64,000 nt of DNA from Hymenoscyphus infarciens (Eukaryota; Ascomycota; Leotiomycetes; Helotiales; Helotiaceae): contig LLCB01000038.1 in the NCBI GenBank assembly GCA_001414345.1, forward strand, positions 1-64,000. Direction: 5' to 3'. The notes below the pieces were generated by a model. The model saw only the letters and a program-made list of their open reading frames with translations. It made no database searches and had not been told where the DNA came from. A program made the translations under genes and the position numbers. The first letter of the stretch is position 1; the number at the start of each line of letters is the position of its first letter. Below, piece after piece: positions 46,200 through 57,634 of this stretch.

Positions 46200-47447
46200 A
46201 ATTATATCCCTCTATCCTAAAAAGCCGCTCTAGCGTCTAAGGGAATTTAGTAATTTTTTTAATAAGACTAACAACTATAGCTGATTTTAAGACTATGTTT
46301 CTACTCTCTCTACTTTCTCTATTAATAATACTCTATTAAGCTTATTATATACTTTTTAGATAGAATAGAAGAAGACCTTTCTAGCTAACTATATACGAGC
46401 TTAATAGCTTTTAAATTAGTTATAGTATACTCTTATAAAGTTAGTATAAAGTAAGGAAAAGAATTAGAGATATTAGATATAAGAGTTTTTACTTTCTTTT
46501 ACTTATTATCTACTTAAGTACTTCTTAATTAGACTACTTTAGGAAGTCTTTATAAAGCCTAGTTTCTAGTTTATTATAAACTAAGATTAAGGCTTTCTTT
46601 TAAGCCTACTCTTATCTTAATAGCTCTTAAAATAAGCTTAATATACTAATTTTTAGATAGAGGGTTTTATTTAAGTAAAACACCTATTCTTCTTCTCTCT
46701 TATTTACTTTTTAAATAACGCTTTAAATAGAAAAGTAACTTTATATTCTAATAGAGAAATACGTCTTCTATCTTATCTAGCTTATATAGTATTAATAGAT
46801 AGCGTTATTATTAAGTACTTATAGAAAAGCGTTTTTATAATCTAATAGTTATTATTCTAGAATTTAATACTCGGTTTTACTACTTAGTACTTCCCTTAGA
46901 GAACGTTTAATACTATTATAAAGTATATATTATCTAATATAAAAATAGATAAATTTTTATTCTATTCTTATCTTATATTATCTTAAGTTATAGTTATTAA
47001 GTTATATCTCTTTAAAGTTAAAGATAAGCGTTTTCGCGATTTAATAGTTATTATTCTAGAATTTAATACTTAGTTTTAGTACTTAGTACTTTCCTTAGAG
47101 AGCTACTAGTACTATAAAAAGAAGTATTAGATATAATAGAAAAATAGATAACTTTTTATTCTATTCTTACTTTATATTATCTTAAGTTATAGTTATTAAG
47201 TTATATTCCTTTAAAGTTAAAAGCTTAATCTTATAGTTATTATTCTTACTAAAAAAATTACTAAATTCTCTTAGACTCTAGAATAAAGAAGTTAGAATAG
47301 TAGAGGTTAAGAGAGGTGTCTAAGCCTAATTAGTAATAGTAGTAGTAGAGAGTAGAAGAGAGGTTAAGTCTTAACCTCTTATCTAAGGCTAATATCTTTA
47401 TTCTAGAGAATAAGAGCTAAGATAACGAGTATACTAATTTAACTAAA
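46200..47447. repeat. RIP-mutated AT-rich block
   Basis: AT-rich, CA/TG-poor, without open frames. It holds an internal direct repeat: TTATTATTCTAGAATTTAAT occurs near 46,849 and again near 47,048, each followed by ACT(C/T)(A/G)GTTTT and, about 60-70 bases later, the start of a matching CTTAGAGA segment. It borders the long-TIR element at 47,448. Confidence 0.75.
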
Positions 47448-48576
47448 CCCGAGCCTTAGGAGAGCTAGGTTATAACGTTATAAGTAGCTCTTCTAAGAGC
47501 TATATAACTCGTCTAACGTAGATATAACCACGTCGTCTTATAAGCTTTATTAGCGCGTAGAGAGTTACGGATATAATCAGCTTTTAATAGTATTTATAGA
47601 AACGTAACTAAGAGGACTAAAAAGTATTATATATTATTTAATTAAATATATATCTATATATATACTTTTAGTAGATAATAGAGTAGAAGGCTTAAAAGAG
47701 ATAAGTTCTAGAGATATTTAATATATAATAGAATAAAAGAATTATATTTTAAATAATTAATAAATTAGAAGTATATAAGTAATTAATTCAGTATTTAAAA
47801 ATATTAAGTTAAAGAAGACTTTTAGTCTATTCTATACTAAAAGTAGAGAGTTTTTAGACTATTATATACTAAATATAGATAGGTATTAATCTATAATCAA
47901 CTAAAAGTCGATAGTTTTTAGTCTATTATAGACTAAAAGTAGGTGGTTCTTAGTCTATAATAGACTAAAAATATTTTAATAAATAATTAATTTATTAAAA
48001 AGATTATATTAAAGAAGACTTTTAGTCTATTATAAGCTAAAAGTAGAGGGTTTTTAGTTTATAATAGACTAAAAGTAGATACTTTTTAGTCTATAATAAA
48101 CTAATAATATATAAATAAAGAAATAATTAATTAAAAAGATTATATTAAAAAAGACTTTTAGTCTATTATATACTAAAAGTAGGTGGGTTTTAGTCTATTA
48201 TAAACTAAAAATATTTTAATAAAAAATTAATTTATTAAAAAGATTATATTAAAGAAGACTTTTAGTCTATTATAAACTAAAAGTAGATGGTTTTTAGTCT
48301 ATAATAGACTAAAAGTATATAAGTAAATAATTAATTAATTAAAAAGATTATATTAAAGAGGACTTTTAGTCTAATATATACTAAAAGTAGATATAACAGG
48401 TTTTTAGTCTTTTTTGTCACGTTTCTATAAATGCCGTCAAAGGCCGAGTATACACGTGACCCTCTACGCGCTAACAAAGCTTAAAAGGCGACGTGGTTAT
48501 ACCGACGTTAGACGAGTTATATAGTCCTTAGGAATGCTGGTTATAACGTTATAACCTGGCCCTCCTAAGGCTCGGG
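47448..48576. mobile_element. 1.13-kb element with about 180-bp terminal inverted repeats
   Basis: The left end starts CCCGAGCCTTAGGAG (47,448) and the right end finishes CTCCTAAGGCTCGGG (48,576). The inverted match continues inward through AACTCGTCTAACGT, ATAACCACGTCG, TTAGCGCGTAGAG and TTTATAGAAACGT to about 47,640 and 48,395. Differences are mostly C to T on the left arm, so that arm is more heavily RIP-mutated. Each arm has the palindrome GGTTATAACGTTATAACC, perfect on the right at 48,539-48,556. There is no transposase. The centre is filled by a hairpin array. No target duplication is obvious. Confidence 0.75.
47800..48400. repeat. Array of palindromic ACTTTTAGTCTATTATA...ACTAAAAGT hairpins
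   Basis: At least eight imperfect palindromes with the core ACTTTTAGTCTATTATA followed by ACTAAAAGTAGATGG occur at intervals of about 40-130 bases. They are separated by linkers like AAAAAGATTATATTAAAGAAG. The outer nine bases (ACTTTTAGT/ACTAAAAGT) equal those of the 1-720 array. The array occupies the interior of the long-TIR element. Confidence 0.8.
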
Positions 48577-49284
48577 CTCGCTTCTTTTTGCATGCCTGTG
48601 GTGCTGAAGAAAAAGTTAGAGAAGAAGAGAGTGGGGACTTGGAAAAATGCCCATGACGAAAATCATTTGAGAGAAAGTGATTTTTACATCGTCGCGAAAA
48701 AAAACCATCCCCGTAACTTGAACATGAAAAGAGCGATATCATGACCGTAGAAGTAAAAAATTTGAAGTAAAATGAGCCCCTCGAGCCCCTCTAGAAAATG
48801 GAATGAGGGCAGCCTCCAAGTGAAACTCCAGCCTCGATGTAGAATTTTGACTGAGAGCACACTCCCGATGTACACCTGTATAGAATCCGTATTAAGCATC
48901 TGGGAGAATCAAATTGGTCATCTCGAAAGCGGTTGCTGATCAGAAATCTTGGTAATTTTAATAACTCGTCTGATTTTCACACAATTAATTCATTGTCCCG
49001 GATGTCCTCGAATAATTTTGCTATTGGAGTGACGATGGCACGACCCCTTATCGCAACCGAACTTTGCGGGAAGATGACTGCACAAGAGATACGGATATGA
49101 ATCATCGATGTTACAAGAACATGAACCTAGATTTCACCCAGGAGAAGCTCGCTGGAGCAACTAAGATAAATTACATAACTACTAACGGCGGTCTCTCTTT
49201 GTATACTCTAGCTCTGCTCATCAAAGTCTATCGCTCAAGCGCAAAAAGGAAATACAAGAAAAAGAAAGCGAAAACGAAGTGCAA
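48577..49284. other. Intergenic, no gene recognised
   Basis: 3' flank of the minus-strand alpha-glucosidase. Small frames without features. Ordinary composition. Confidence 0.45.
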
Positions 49285-51073
49285 TTATATACCACCGACA
49301 AGATAAATCCTCCCCTCATAAGGAACCAACTTCTCCTCATCACCACTAATACCCTCAACATTACCAACCAAAAGCTTCATCTTCCCCCCAACCTCCGGAC
49401 GCAAAAACATTTGTTCCCTATCCGTAAAATTTAAGACAACAATAGCTTTCTCCTCCCCAAACTTCTTCCCAAAAACAAAAGTCTCCTGGTTGTCAATCTG
49501 GAACTCCTCATAAGCGCCATGAATAAATAAATCCCTATACTCCTTCCTCGTCTTAAGCATCTTCCTCCAAAAGCTCAGCACAGAATCCGGATCGCCAATT
49601 TGTTTCTCAACATTGATTTCCCGATACAAATCATGAGTCCTCATCCACGCGCCCTCTTTCTTCCCAGTGAAACCCGAAAAAGGCGTGGAATCCCATTGCA
49701 TCGGTAACCGCGAGTGATCTCGCCCAAGAAGTTGGAGCGATTTCATGACATTGGACATAGCTTCTGGGTCGTTGTTTGTGCGTGTTGCAACCTCCTTGTA
49801 GTAGTTGATACTTTCGATATCTTTGTATTCTTCGATACCCCATTCTAGTGGTGCATTGATCATTCCGATTTCCTGGCCTTGGTAGACGAAGAGGGTACCT
49901 GTCATGGCTGTCATCATGATTGCTAGCATTTTGGAGGAGCGCTCTCGCCATTGGGGGGAGTCGGAGGTAAATCTGGAGACTGAGCGGCCTTGGTCGTGGT
50001 TTTCGCAAAATGCGGTGGTCCAGCCGTCTGTGTTGGTTATGAACTGAGTACGAATTAATTAAACATATTGTACAGGTAGGAGCGGAATGCTGTCTTACCT
50101 GTTGCCATTTGCTGACCACTCGCTTCATGGTGGATAGTTTCCAGGGTGTAAACTGGTACTTTCTTTTCTCTCCCATTCCCAAATCTACGATGTCAAATTG
50201 GAAGACCATATCCAATTGCTTATCTCCTGACCCAACGTACCGCAGAACATGGGCCGGATCAGGAGTGTACGGTAGCTCCCCAACTGTCATTGTATCGTAC
50301 TTGGACAGAACCTCGGTGTTCATTTCGCGTAGGAACTCGTGAATGCGGGCTCCATTACAGAATCGAGTGTGGGCAGGTTGTTCGTAAACACCTTCGTCAA
50401 TGATTGGCGCATCTGGAAGCTCGTTGCCTTTAGAATACATATTAACGGTATCGACCCGGAATCCATCTACACCCCTCTTCAACCAGAACTCCATAGCAGA
50501 ATCATATATAGCTCGCCGAGTTTCCGTATTCTCCCAATTGAGGTCTGGCTGTTGGATCGCAAAGAGATGGAGATAGTACTCCTCGGTAGTTTCGTCCCAT
50601 TGCCATGCGCTCCCACTGAAGAAGCTCCGCCAATTGTTCGGGGGCATTCGTGTTCCATCTGCGGCGTACTTTGCAGGTTTCCATATATACCAATCTCTCT
50701 TGGGGTTATCCTTTGCGCTTCGAGATTCCTTGAACCAGGCATGTTCATCGCTGGTGTGATTGACGACGAGATCGAGGATGAGTTTCAGCCCGCGAGAATG
50801 GCATGCTTCGACCAACTTCTCCATGTCCGCGACGGTACCGTAAGGAGGGTAGACGGCTTCGTAATTCGAGATGTCATAACCCATATCTTTTTGAGGCGAA
50901 TCGTACATTGGCGAGACCCAGATAATGTCGATTCCAAGGTCTTTGAGATAATCGATTTTGGAAATAATGCCAGGTACGTCACCAAGGCCATCGTCGTTGG
51001 AATCTTTGAAGCTGGCGGGGTAGATTTGGTAGACTGTGCCATCTTTCCACCACGTTCGTCCTTCGACCGCCAT
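49285..51073 (-). CDS. Alpha-glucosidase (maltase type), GH13
   Basis: Hydrolyses terminal alpha-1,4-linked glucose from maltose and short oligosaccharides. Exon 1 is 51073-50099, exon 2 is 50043-49285; the phase-0 junction gives 577 aa, a normal maltase length. There is no signal peptide, so it is cytosolic. The N-terminal block WWKDGTVYQIYPASF, region I DLVVNHTSDEH, region II GFRVDTVNM with nucleophile Asp208, acid/base Glu266 in TVGELPYT, and Asp342 in ENHDQGRSVSR are all present. The residue after the nucleophile is Thr209. In yeast enzymes Thr here goes with maltose specificity and Val with isomaltose. The divergent neighbour across a transposon block is an alpha-glucoside permease, so the protein probably cleaves sugar imported as the disaccharide. 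Confidence 0.95.
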
Positions 51074-51082
51074 TATCGCTGT

Positions 51083-51160
51083 GTTTGTGGGAGGGAGAGA
51101 GGAAGAGAGGGAGAGAGAGAAAAGACGGGAGCTGACGCGAGAAACCTGTTATAAAAAGGG
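51083..51160 (-). promoter_or_regulatory. Pyrimidine tract and TATA-like box upstream of the alpha-glucosidase
   Basis: On the minus strand a CT-rich tract (plus-strand GGGAGAGAGGAAGAGAGGG, about 51,090-51,122) lies 17-50 bases before the start codon. The TATA-like TTTTTATAACAGG lies about 75-85 bases upstream. CT tracts just upstream of the transcription start are common in fungal promoters. No sugar-regulator operator could be identified. Confidence 0.5.
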
Positions 51161-51471
51161 AAGGGGAAGCTCGGGTATTATGGGGGACGTTGAAATAGTC
51201 GGGGAAATACTTAGGGAACTACACAATTTTGTTATCGTGGAGGCTCGGCTTGGCTTGGCTTGCTTCCTAACAAGACGGGGGAAACTTGACGGATTGGCTG
51301 GTCGCAAATATGCAGGGCATGAATCGACCTCCCATCGTCGATGGTGTTGCTGTCTTCAGTGCGTGTGTTTTCCAACTTACCCCGCTATGCTGGGTGAGGT
51401 TTTTGACCTGCCAACGGCAAAAGCCAGAGCGCGCTCCGCCATAATCTGGAAGGCACTATAAGACAAACAGG

Positions 51472-54400
51472 GTGGCCTAAGCGGTGGATATAGCCACTCT
51501 TGAATAGCGTACTATATAGCTTTAAGTGCTACTATAGATAGCATTCGTTAATATATCTAATTTACTCTCTAATAACTTCTATGCTTTCTTTAGTAATTAA
51601 TATAGAGAATTATTAGATAGAAACTAAAAGTATAAGTAAGTAATATAGCTTAGCTTAATTACTTTAACTATAGTTTTTAAAAAGTATAACTATTATATAA
51701 ATAACTAAACTACTAAATCTTTTATTATATAAGCTAAACCTATTAAGATATACGCTAAGAACGAACTAAACCTTATAATCAAAGTAATTTATAATTTATA
51801 AAAACTATTAAAAATACTTTTAAAAAAAACTACTACTAATATATATCTATTAAACTATTTAACTTTATTATATTAAAAAGCTTAAATATTACTATTATCT
51901 AAGTACTTAGTAAGAGCTTAGAAAATACTACTAGCTAGATAAAATAAGAGCTCTTAAGTGAAATATTAGTAATTATAAAATCTATTAGCTTTTATATAGT
52001 AATAAAGCTTTAATATATATCTCTAATAAATATCTAAGAAGCTAAGAATAGAGAAAGAATACTCTTTACTCTTAATAACTTAACTATTATAGTTAAACTA
52101 GCTTTATAATAACTAACTCTATAATTAAACTACTTTAAATCTAATATATCTTTTAAAAAGCTTATTATTAATATTCTTAAGAGTAAATCTTTAGATCTAC
52201 TTATATTAAATATAGAGTACTTAATACTTTTAAGACGCTATTTTATATATAGTCTCTGAATTAGATTAGAAGAGTCTAAGACTTAATATATTCTATTTTA
52301 CTAAAGAATAGTAGATAAAGCTTCTCTAGTAATTATAAGAATAATATTAGATAAAATATTATCTAAAGCTAACTTAAAGTCTAAGTAATCTTCTATAGTT
52401 ACTACTTATAAAAGCTAAAAAAGTAAAAAGATTATAATAAAGAAAGAGAGTAAGAAAAGTAATAAAAGTAGAAGTAAGAATAAAAAGGTTTTAGAAGAAT
52501 TAAGTAAAGATAATAAATATAATAATAACTTAGAAGAGATTATAAGAATTAGCTTAGTTATATTCTATAAAGATAGTTCTATATATTAAATAATAAATTT
52601 ATTTTCTAAGTATCTCTTTTATATAGATTTAGTTATTTTAGATAAAGAAGTAGAATACTACTAAATACTTATTTACTCTTAATAGAATAGAAAAGGTTAT
52701 AAAATATTTACTTTTTAAAGTTATATAAAATACTCTAATAATAAAAGATAGCTTATCTAAGATCTACTAGTTAATCTACTAGTCTATTTAAGTAATAGCT
52801 AGTAACTATTAAGTATATAAAACACTATACTATATATATATATACTTTACTAACTATTTAAAGTATATCTATTAAAGAATTAGAGTAATATATAATATAA
52901 GAGATATTATAAGAGATAGTAGTAGTATTTATCTTTAATTAATACTTTGAGAATAAATAATAATAGATATATATAAATAAGTAATAGAATAGTTTAAATT
53001 AGTTATTAGTTATTAGTTATAACTTATTTATCTACTTATAACTCTAATATAAGACTTATACTCTCTATTAAATACTTTTAAACTACTATTAGATAGTATT
53101 ATTATAAGAGCTAATATCTCTATTAGAGTATTCTAACGAAGCTAATATACTATATATTATCTAATTATAGCTAGCTTCTAGACTAGGTCTTATTATAAGA
53201 TTCTTAGATTAATTAAGTATAAATTATATATACTTATAATATCTTATCTAGTCTAATCTATTAGTACTACTTAATCTAGAGTTAGTTCTTTAGTAATTAG
53301 TCTTATAAGTAGAACTATCTATCTAAGTTTATTACTATCTCTATTATATACTACTAGACTTTCTAATTCTCTTTATTAACTATTTATACTTACTTAGAAT
53401 ATACTTAACGTCTTAAAAGCTCTATTATTATCTATATTAAGTATCTTAGTAAGTATAAAGAGAATAGCTTTATTAGAAGAAGAAATCTTATAATATATTT
53501 AATCTAGATTTAATAATATAATTATATTCTTATAATCTATTAAATACTATTAGATAAGAAGTCTAGTTTATTCTAGTCTATAAAATCTTTTAAGCTTAAG
53601 CTTAAGTACTAATTATAAGAGAAGAACTAATATATTTAGAATATTAAAGTAGCTATATAGTCTAGCGTAGATATAGCTTCTTAATTAAGAACTAATTATA
53701 AGATAATTACGTTTAAGTTACTTTTATTATTATTTAATAACTATAGTTTATTCTAATTAAAAGCTAGAGAGTATATAGTAAGTTACGAGTTAAGCTTGAT
53801 TTTGTCTACTTTTTTTATAATCTAAGCTTTTTTTACTTATTTATTATTAATAATATATATTAATATACTCTATATAATAGAAAACGAGAGCTTTATATAT
53901 TCTCTATTATATTATAAACTTTATATAATAAAAATAGATAATTTTATAGCTATTTTAATTTTTTATAAGATCTTAGCGTATTTTATAGAAATAGTGAAAA
54001 AAATTTAAAAAAGAGGTTTTTATCTATTTTTTAGTTTACTTTTTTTAATAAGTAATATAGAAGAGAGATAATTAGATATAGCGCTTCTTTCTAGCTAAGC
54101 CTTATCTCTTTTAGAGTACTTTTATTTTCTATCTTCTAAAGAAAAGAGAGAGAAAGGTTTTTAAAAAAAAAGCTTAGATTATAAAAAAAGTAGACAAATT
54201 TAAGCTTAACTCGTAACTTACTATAATAACTACTTATCTATTTATAGAAACAAAGATAACTCTTTTAAAGTTAATAAGTATAATAGTAAGAAATATAATA
54301 TATTTCTTACTAATATTTAATCTACTAGCTTTAATATTAGTTTATAACTTAATAATAAGCTAGTCTCTATTTAGATTATACTAGATAGTAGTATTATATA

Positions 54401-54975
54401 ACTATAATTAAGTAGACTAGATCTATTATATAATCTACTTTAGATAAAACTTAGTAAAATATAATATATCTAATCTCTTACTTTAAATCTATTATTAATT
54501 TATATACTCTTTATTTTAATCTTAAAAGTTTTTATAGTTATTTTATTATTATATTATATAGTATTATTAACTACTATTCTATTATTCTAATTAATTATTA
54601 TTCTAGAGATTATAGCTTAGTAGATAAGTAATAACTTTATAGCTATTAATAGATCTATTATATAAGAGTATATATATCGCTTTTAGAGAAGTTAATATAA
54701 TATTAAAGATATAATAATAGTTTTTATTTTATTTTAAGAGATATTCTCTTTAGAGTACTTTTATATATTTAGAATAGCTATTCTCTAATAACTTATAAGA
54801 CGTAGAGCTTATATTCTTTTAAGTAGATAAATAAAGTAGTCTAAGTAGTAGATATAGCTACTTTTAGCTAGTACTAGATAAACTATATAGCTTTAAGTAC
54901 TACTATAGATAGTATTTATTAATATATCTAGTTTACTCTCTAATAGCTTCTAAATTTTCTTACTATATAGTCGAG
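51472..54975. mobile_element. Probable LTR retrotransposon, RIP-mutated
   Basis: A direct repeat of at least 135 bp begins GTGGCCTAAGCGGTGGATAT at 51,472 and GTAGTCTAAGTAGTAGATAT at about 54,835. Both continue through ACTATATAGCTTTAAGT and TTACTCTCTAATA. In the first 26 bases every difference is G to A or C to T, left to right. The 3.3-kb interior is AT-saturated with no frame left, so the class (copia or gypsy) cannot be read. The LTR ends are approximate. Confidence 0.6.
53777..54223. mobile_element. 447-bp MITE with about 59-bp terminal inverted repeats, TA target site
   Basis: The left end TAGTAAGTTACGAGTTAAGC (53,777) and right end GCTTAACTCGTAACTTACTA (to 54,223) are inverted copies. 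The match extends through GTCTACTTTTTTTATAATC and AAGCTTTTTTT with only about two mismatches in 59 positions. TA flanks both sides (53,775-53,776 and 54,224-54,225). It is nested inside the RIP-mutated LTR-like block. There is no open frame. Confidence 0.85.
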
Positions 54976-56120
54976 AAGTCTAGCTATATTAGATAGATAA
55001 GTAAGTATTACTAGAATTAAATAGAAAAAGAGTATTTATTTTAACTTTTTATATTATTAAGAAGAAGAATTTATCTCTAGTTTATAAAACTAGAGCGTAT
55101 TAATCCTTCTTATTTAATACTACTTTCTAAATATTTATATAAGTAGTTAATTTAGTCTTAATTTTAAAATAGAGTAACTTAAGAGTGTCTTTAAATAGAG
55201 AGTAAGTATAGCGTATAGTCTTATTATCTCTAGATTATATACTCTCTAAAAGTAAAACATCTTCTCTATTATAAGTATTCTATATTATATAGAATATAGT
55301 CTAATCGAGGCTCTAGTATAGTAGTTTTTAATAACTAATTAGTATTTAAAAGTAATAATCTACTCGAGTAAAGAGTCTTAATTAAAAGCTTAGACGTTTT
55401 TAGATATTTAAAATAAGAAGTATTTTTTCTATCTTAGACGCTTTCTCTCGCTCTCTACTTTCTCTTCTACTTCTCTCTTCTCTCTTTTCTCTTTCTAATA
55501 TAGAGAGATTCTTCTAAGTTACTTTAAATTATAAGAAATTTAGAAGCTTATTTATAAACACGTATATAAGTAAAAATACACGAAAGAGTAAAACTAATTT
55601 TAATACTTAAGTTTTTTAAAAAGAATTAATTAATAGAAGTAGATAAATAGTAAAAAAAGAAGAGAGTAATTAAGTAATTATATAATATAAGATTATTTCT
55701 AGATATATAAATACTAACTATTCTTTAAAAGAGTATAATAGCTATCTATCTAGAATAGCTAAGCTTATTTACTAGTTATGTTTTAGACGTCTATATTATC
55801 TATATAATTTAGATTTCAGTTTTAGACTTTAATATATAAATACTCTAATTCTCTTCTAGTTAGAAAAAGCTACTTAAGTCTTTTTTTTATATTAGAACCT
55901 AGTATTTATATATATTATTCTATAGAACCTACTTTTATATATTTCTTCTTTAGTAATATACGTTATATATTATTATAAAGAGAATATATAGCTTCTTATA
56001 AACTTCTATAACTTCTTAGAGTACTTAAAACTTTAATACTAGCTTTTATAATATCTATTTCTCTTAGAAAGAGCTCGAGTACTATTCTTTAAATCTACTT
56101 TTAATATCTACCTAGCCTGC
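54976..56120. repeat. RIP-mutated AT-rich block
   Basis: Continuation of the degenerate repeat region beyond the right LTR-like repeat, CA/TG-poor and without frames. It includes, at 55,855-55,975, the third copy of the repeat family seen at 17.2 and 25.2 kb. The block ends sharply near 56,120, where normal composition resumes. Confidence 0.75.
55855..55975 (+). repeat. Degraded copy of a dispersed repeat (17.2/25.2/55.9 kb family)
   Basis: Blocks TTAGAAAAAGCTAC, TATTAGAACCTAGTAT and CCTACTTTTATATATTTC correspond in order to the 25.2-kb copy. Changes are almost all G to A or C to T. Confidence 0.55.
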
Positions 56121-56145
56121 TAATCAGGTTTTAAACCCTTGTTAG

Positions 56146-56182
56146 AGTGTTCTAAACACACCGTTAGAGTGTTTAGAACACT
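56146..56182. repeat. Perfect 14-bp inverted repeat with a 9-base loop
   Basis: AGTGTTCTAAACAC (56,146-56,159) pairs fully with GTGTTTAGAACACT (56,169-56,182). The sequence GTTAGAGTGTT is also present as a direct repeat within it. It sits at the right edge of the AT block, so it may be a transposon end rather than a terminator. Confidence 0.6.
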
Positions 56183-56556
56183 TCGCTTGCTTTCGTAGAG
56201 CCGACCTAGTACTAGTAGTTAGTTATTATTATCATTATGCTAATGTGGCGGGAGTAGTCGATTAAAGAACGATTTTGTTGAGCTTCAGAAGCCAATTGAT
56301 GTATGAAGAGCAAAGGCGAGTGGAGGAGAAGAGGCGCAGAGAGCATGGGGAGAGAAAAGCTTGGTTTGTTCCATGATGATTTGGGTTCGTGCTAATCCTT
56401 GGGAAAACTCTCAGGGGATAGACTCTGAAACTCTCCTTTAATTGTCTGTGGATGCACAGACGTGTTCACAGCCAAACGTTGGACAGACAATTACTAGGAA
56501 CTAAATGTAGAGTGCACAGACATTTAGTATGGCACAGCGGCCGTGCGATTACATTT

Positions 56557-56576
56557 ACTTAAGGGGGGGGGGGGTA
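56557..56576. repeat. Solitary Tc1-like terminal sequence
   Basis: ACTTAAG followed by 12 G and TA repeats the right terminus of the 41.3-41.9 kb element (ACTTAAG plus 10 G, A, TA). No partner end is visible nearby. Probably an element end left by deletion; the short length makes chance possible. Confidence 0.45.
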
Positions 56577-57634
56577 AAATTAGACTAGAAACATCCATCC
56601 GCTGAAGGGTGGTTATCACGTGGTGCAATCCATATCCCTTCTTTTGCTTTAGAAGACCCTCATCTAGACCAAAAGCTCGAGCCAAAACAAACTGCTTCTG
56701 CTTCTTGATATCAAGACTTCAACTCAAAATTTTCCCAGTCGGACGGGCCGTGTTTCATCTTCACAACCGATTGGAGCACAATTCATGTCAACTCAGATTG
56801 ATTGGGACTCTCCTCTTAAACTTTCCTCCTCATTCCTGCCTTATGCTCACGAGCTTCTATGTCTATTGCGTTGTTTCTGTCTTTTCGTCTACCAGTTCGT
56901 CTCCGTAACTCGAGATTGGTTGCGGGATTCTAGCCAGTGCCTACCTACCCAAGCTTTTGTTGCTGCTAGACCCTTGACGCCCCTCTACTTATGAGCAATT
57001 TATCGCTGTCTTCTAATCATCATTCCTCGTATATTTCACGTTTATCTTCTTGATAACCATGTTCTCAAATTGTTACTTGTACTATCCATACAGTGGCAAT
57101 TGCACGGTCACCCGAGCCGTGCGTGTTCTTCCCTGCCGGAATACAGTAGTAGTGTCTCGGAATTGGCTTTTTTAGTGAACGCCTCAGCCACCCCTCACCC
57201 TTTAACCTTTTTCCCCAGAATGTTTCTTCTCCACAAGGCAGTCCGGAATCCACAAGGCAATGAACAATTGACGCTGCAAACATAGGTACTGTAAATAGAT
57301 GCTCTCGATTGTTTGGAGTCTCAAAAGTTTATTCCCCTGGCACCCTCTGCATCAGCATAGACCACTGCGAAGCTCCAACCCCTGAAGACGACAACTGGTT
57401 TTCAAGACTGCAGCTCGTACCTGATTCTTTTCTTCACCTTATTGTCACTATCGAAATTTGCTTTTTATATAGAGCTATCTTCTTCTTCCATCATGGTCTG
57501 ACAGAACATCGTTCCCTCAATTGTCAACAAATCCCTCAGATCATAAATATATATCTCGTCCTCTTATCATTCCAACCTGAGTAGCAACATATTACTTTGC
57601 CCTTCAGACGGTGGCAGCCACGAAAGAGCTCGTC

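Larger units (their letters stand above)
56121..57634. other. Intergenic, long upstream region of the permease gene
   Basis: No convincing gene; frames at 56609-57285 have no domain. It contains a hairpin at 56,146-56,182 and a solitary Tc1-like terminal repeat near 56,557. Pyrimidine-rich stretches before 57,635 (CTTCTTCTTCC near 57,480) suggest the promoter and a long leader. Confidence 0.45.
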
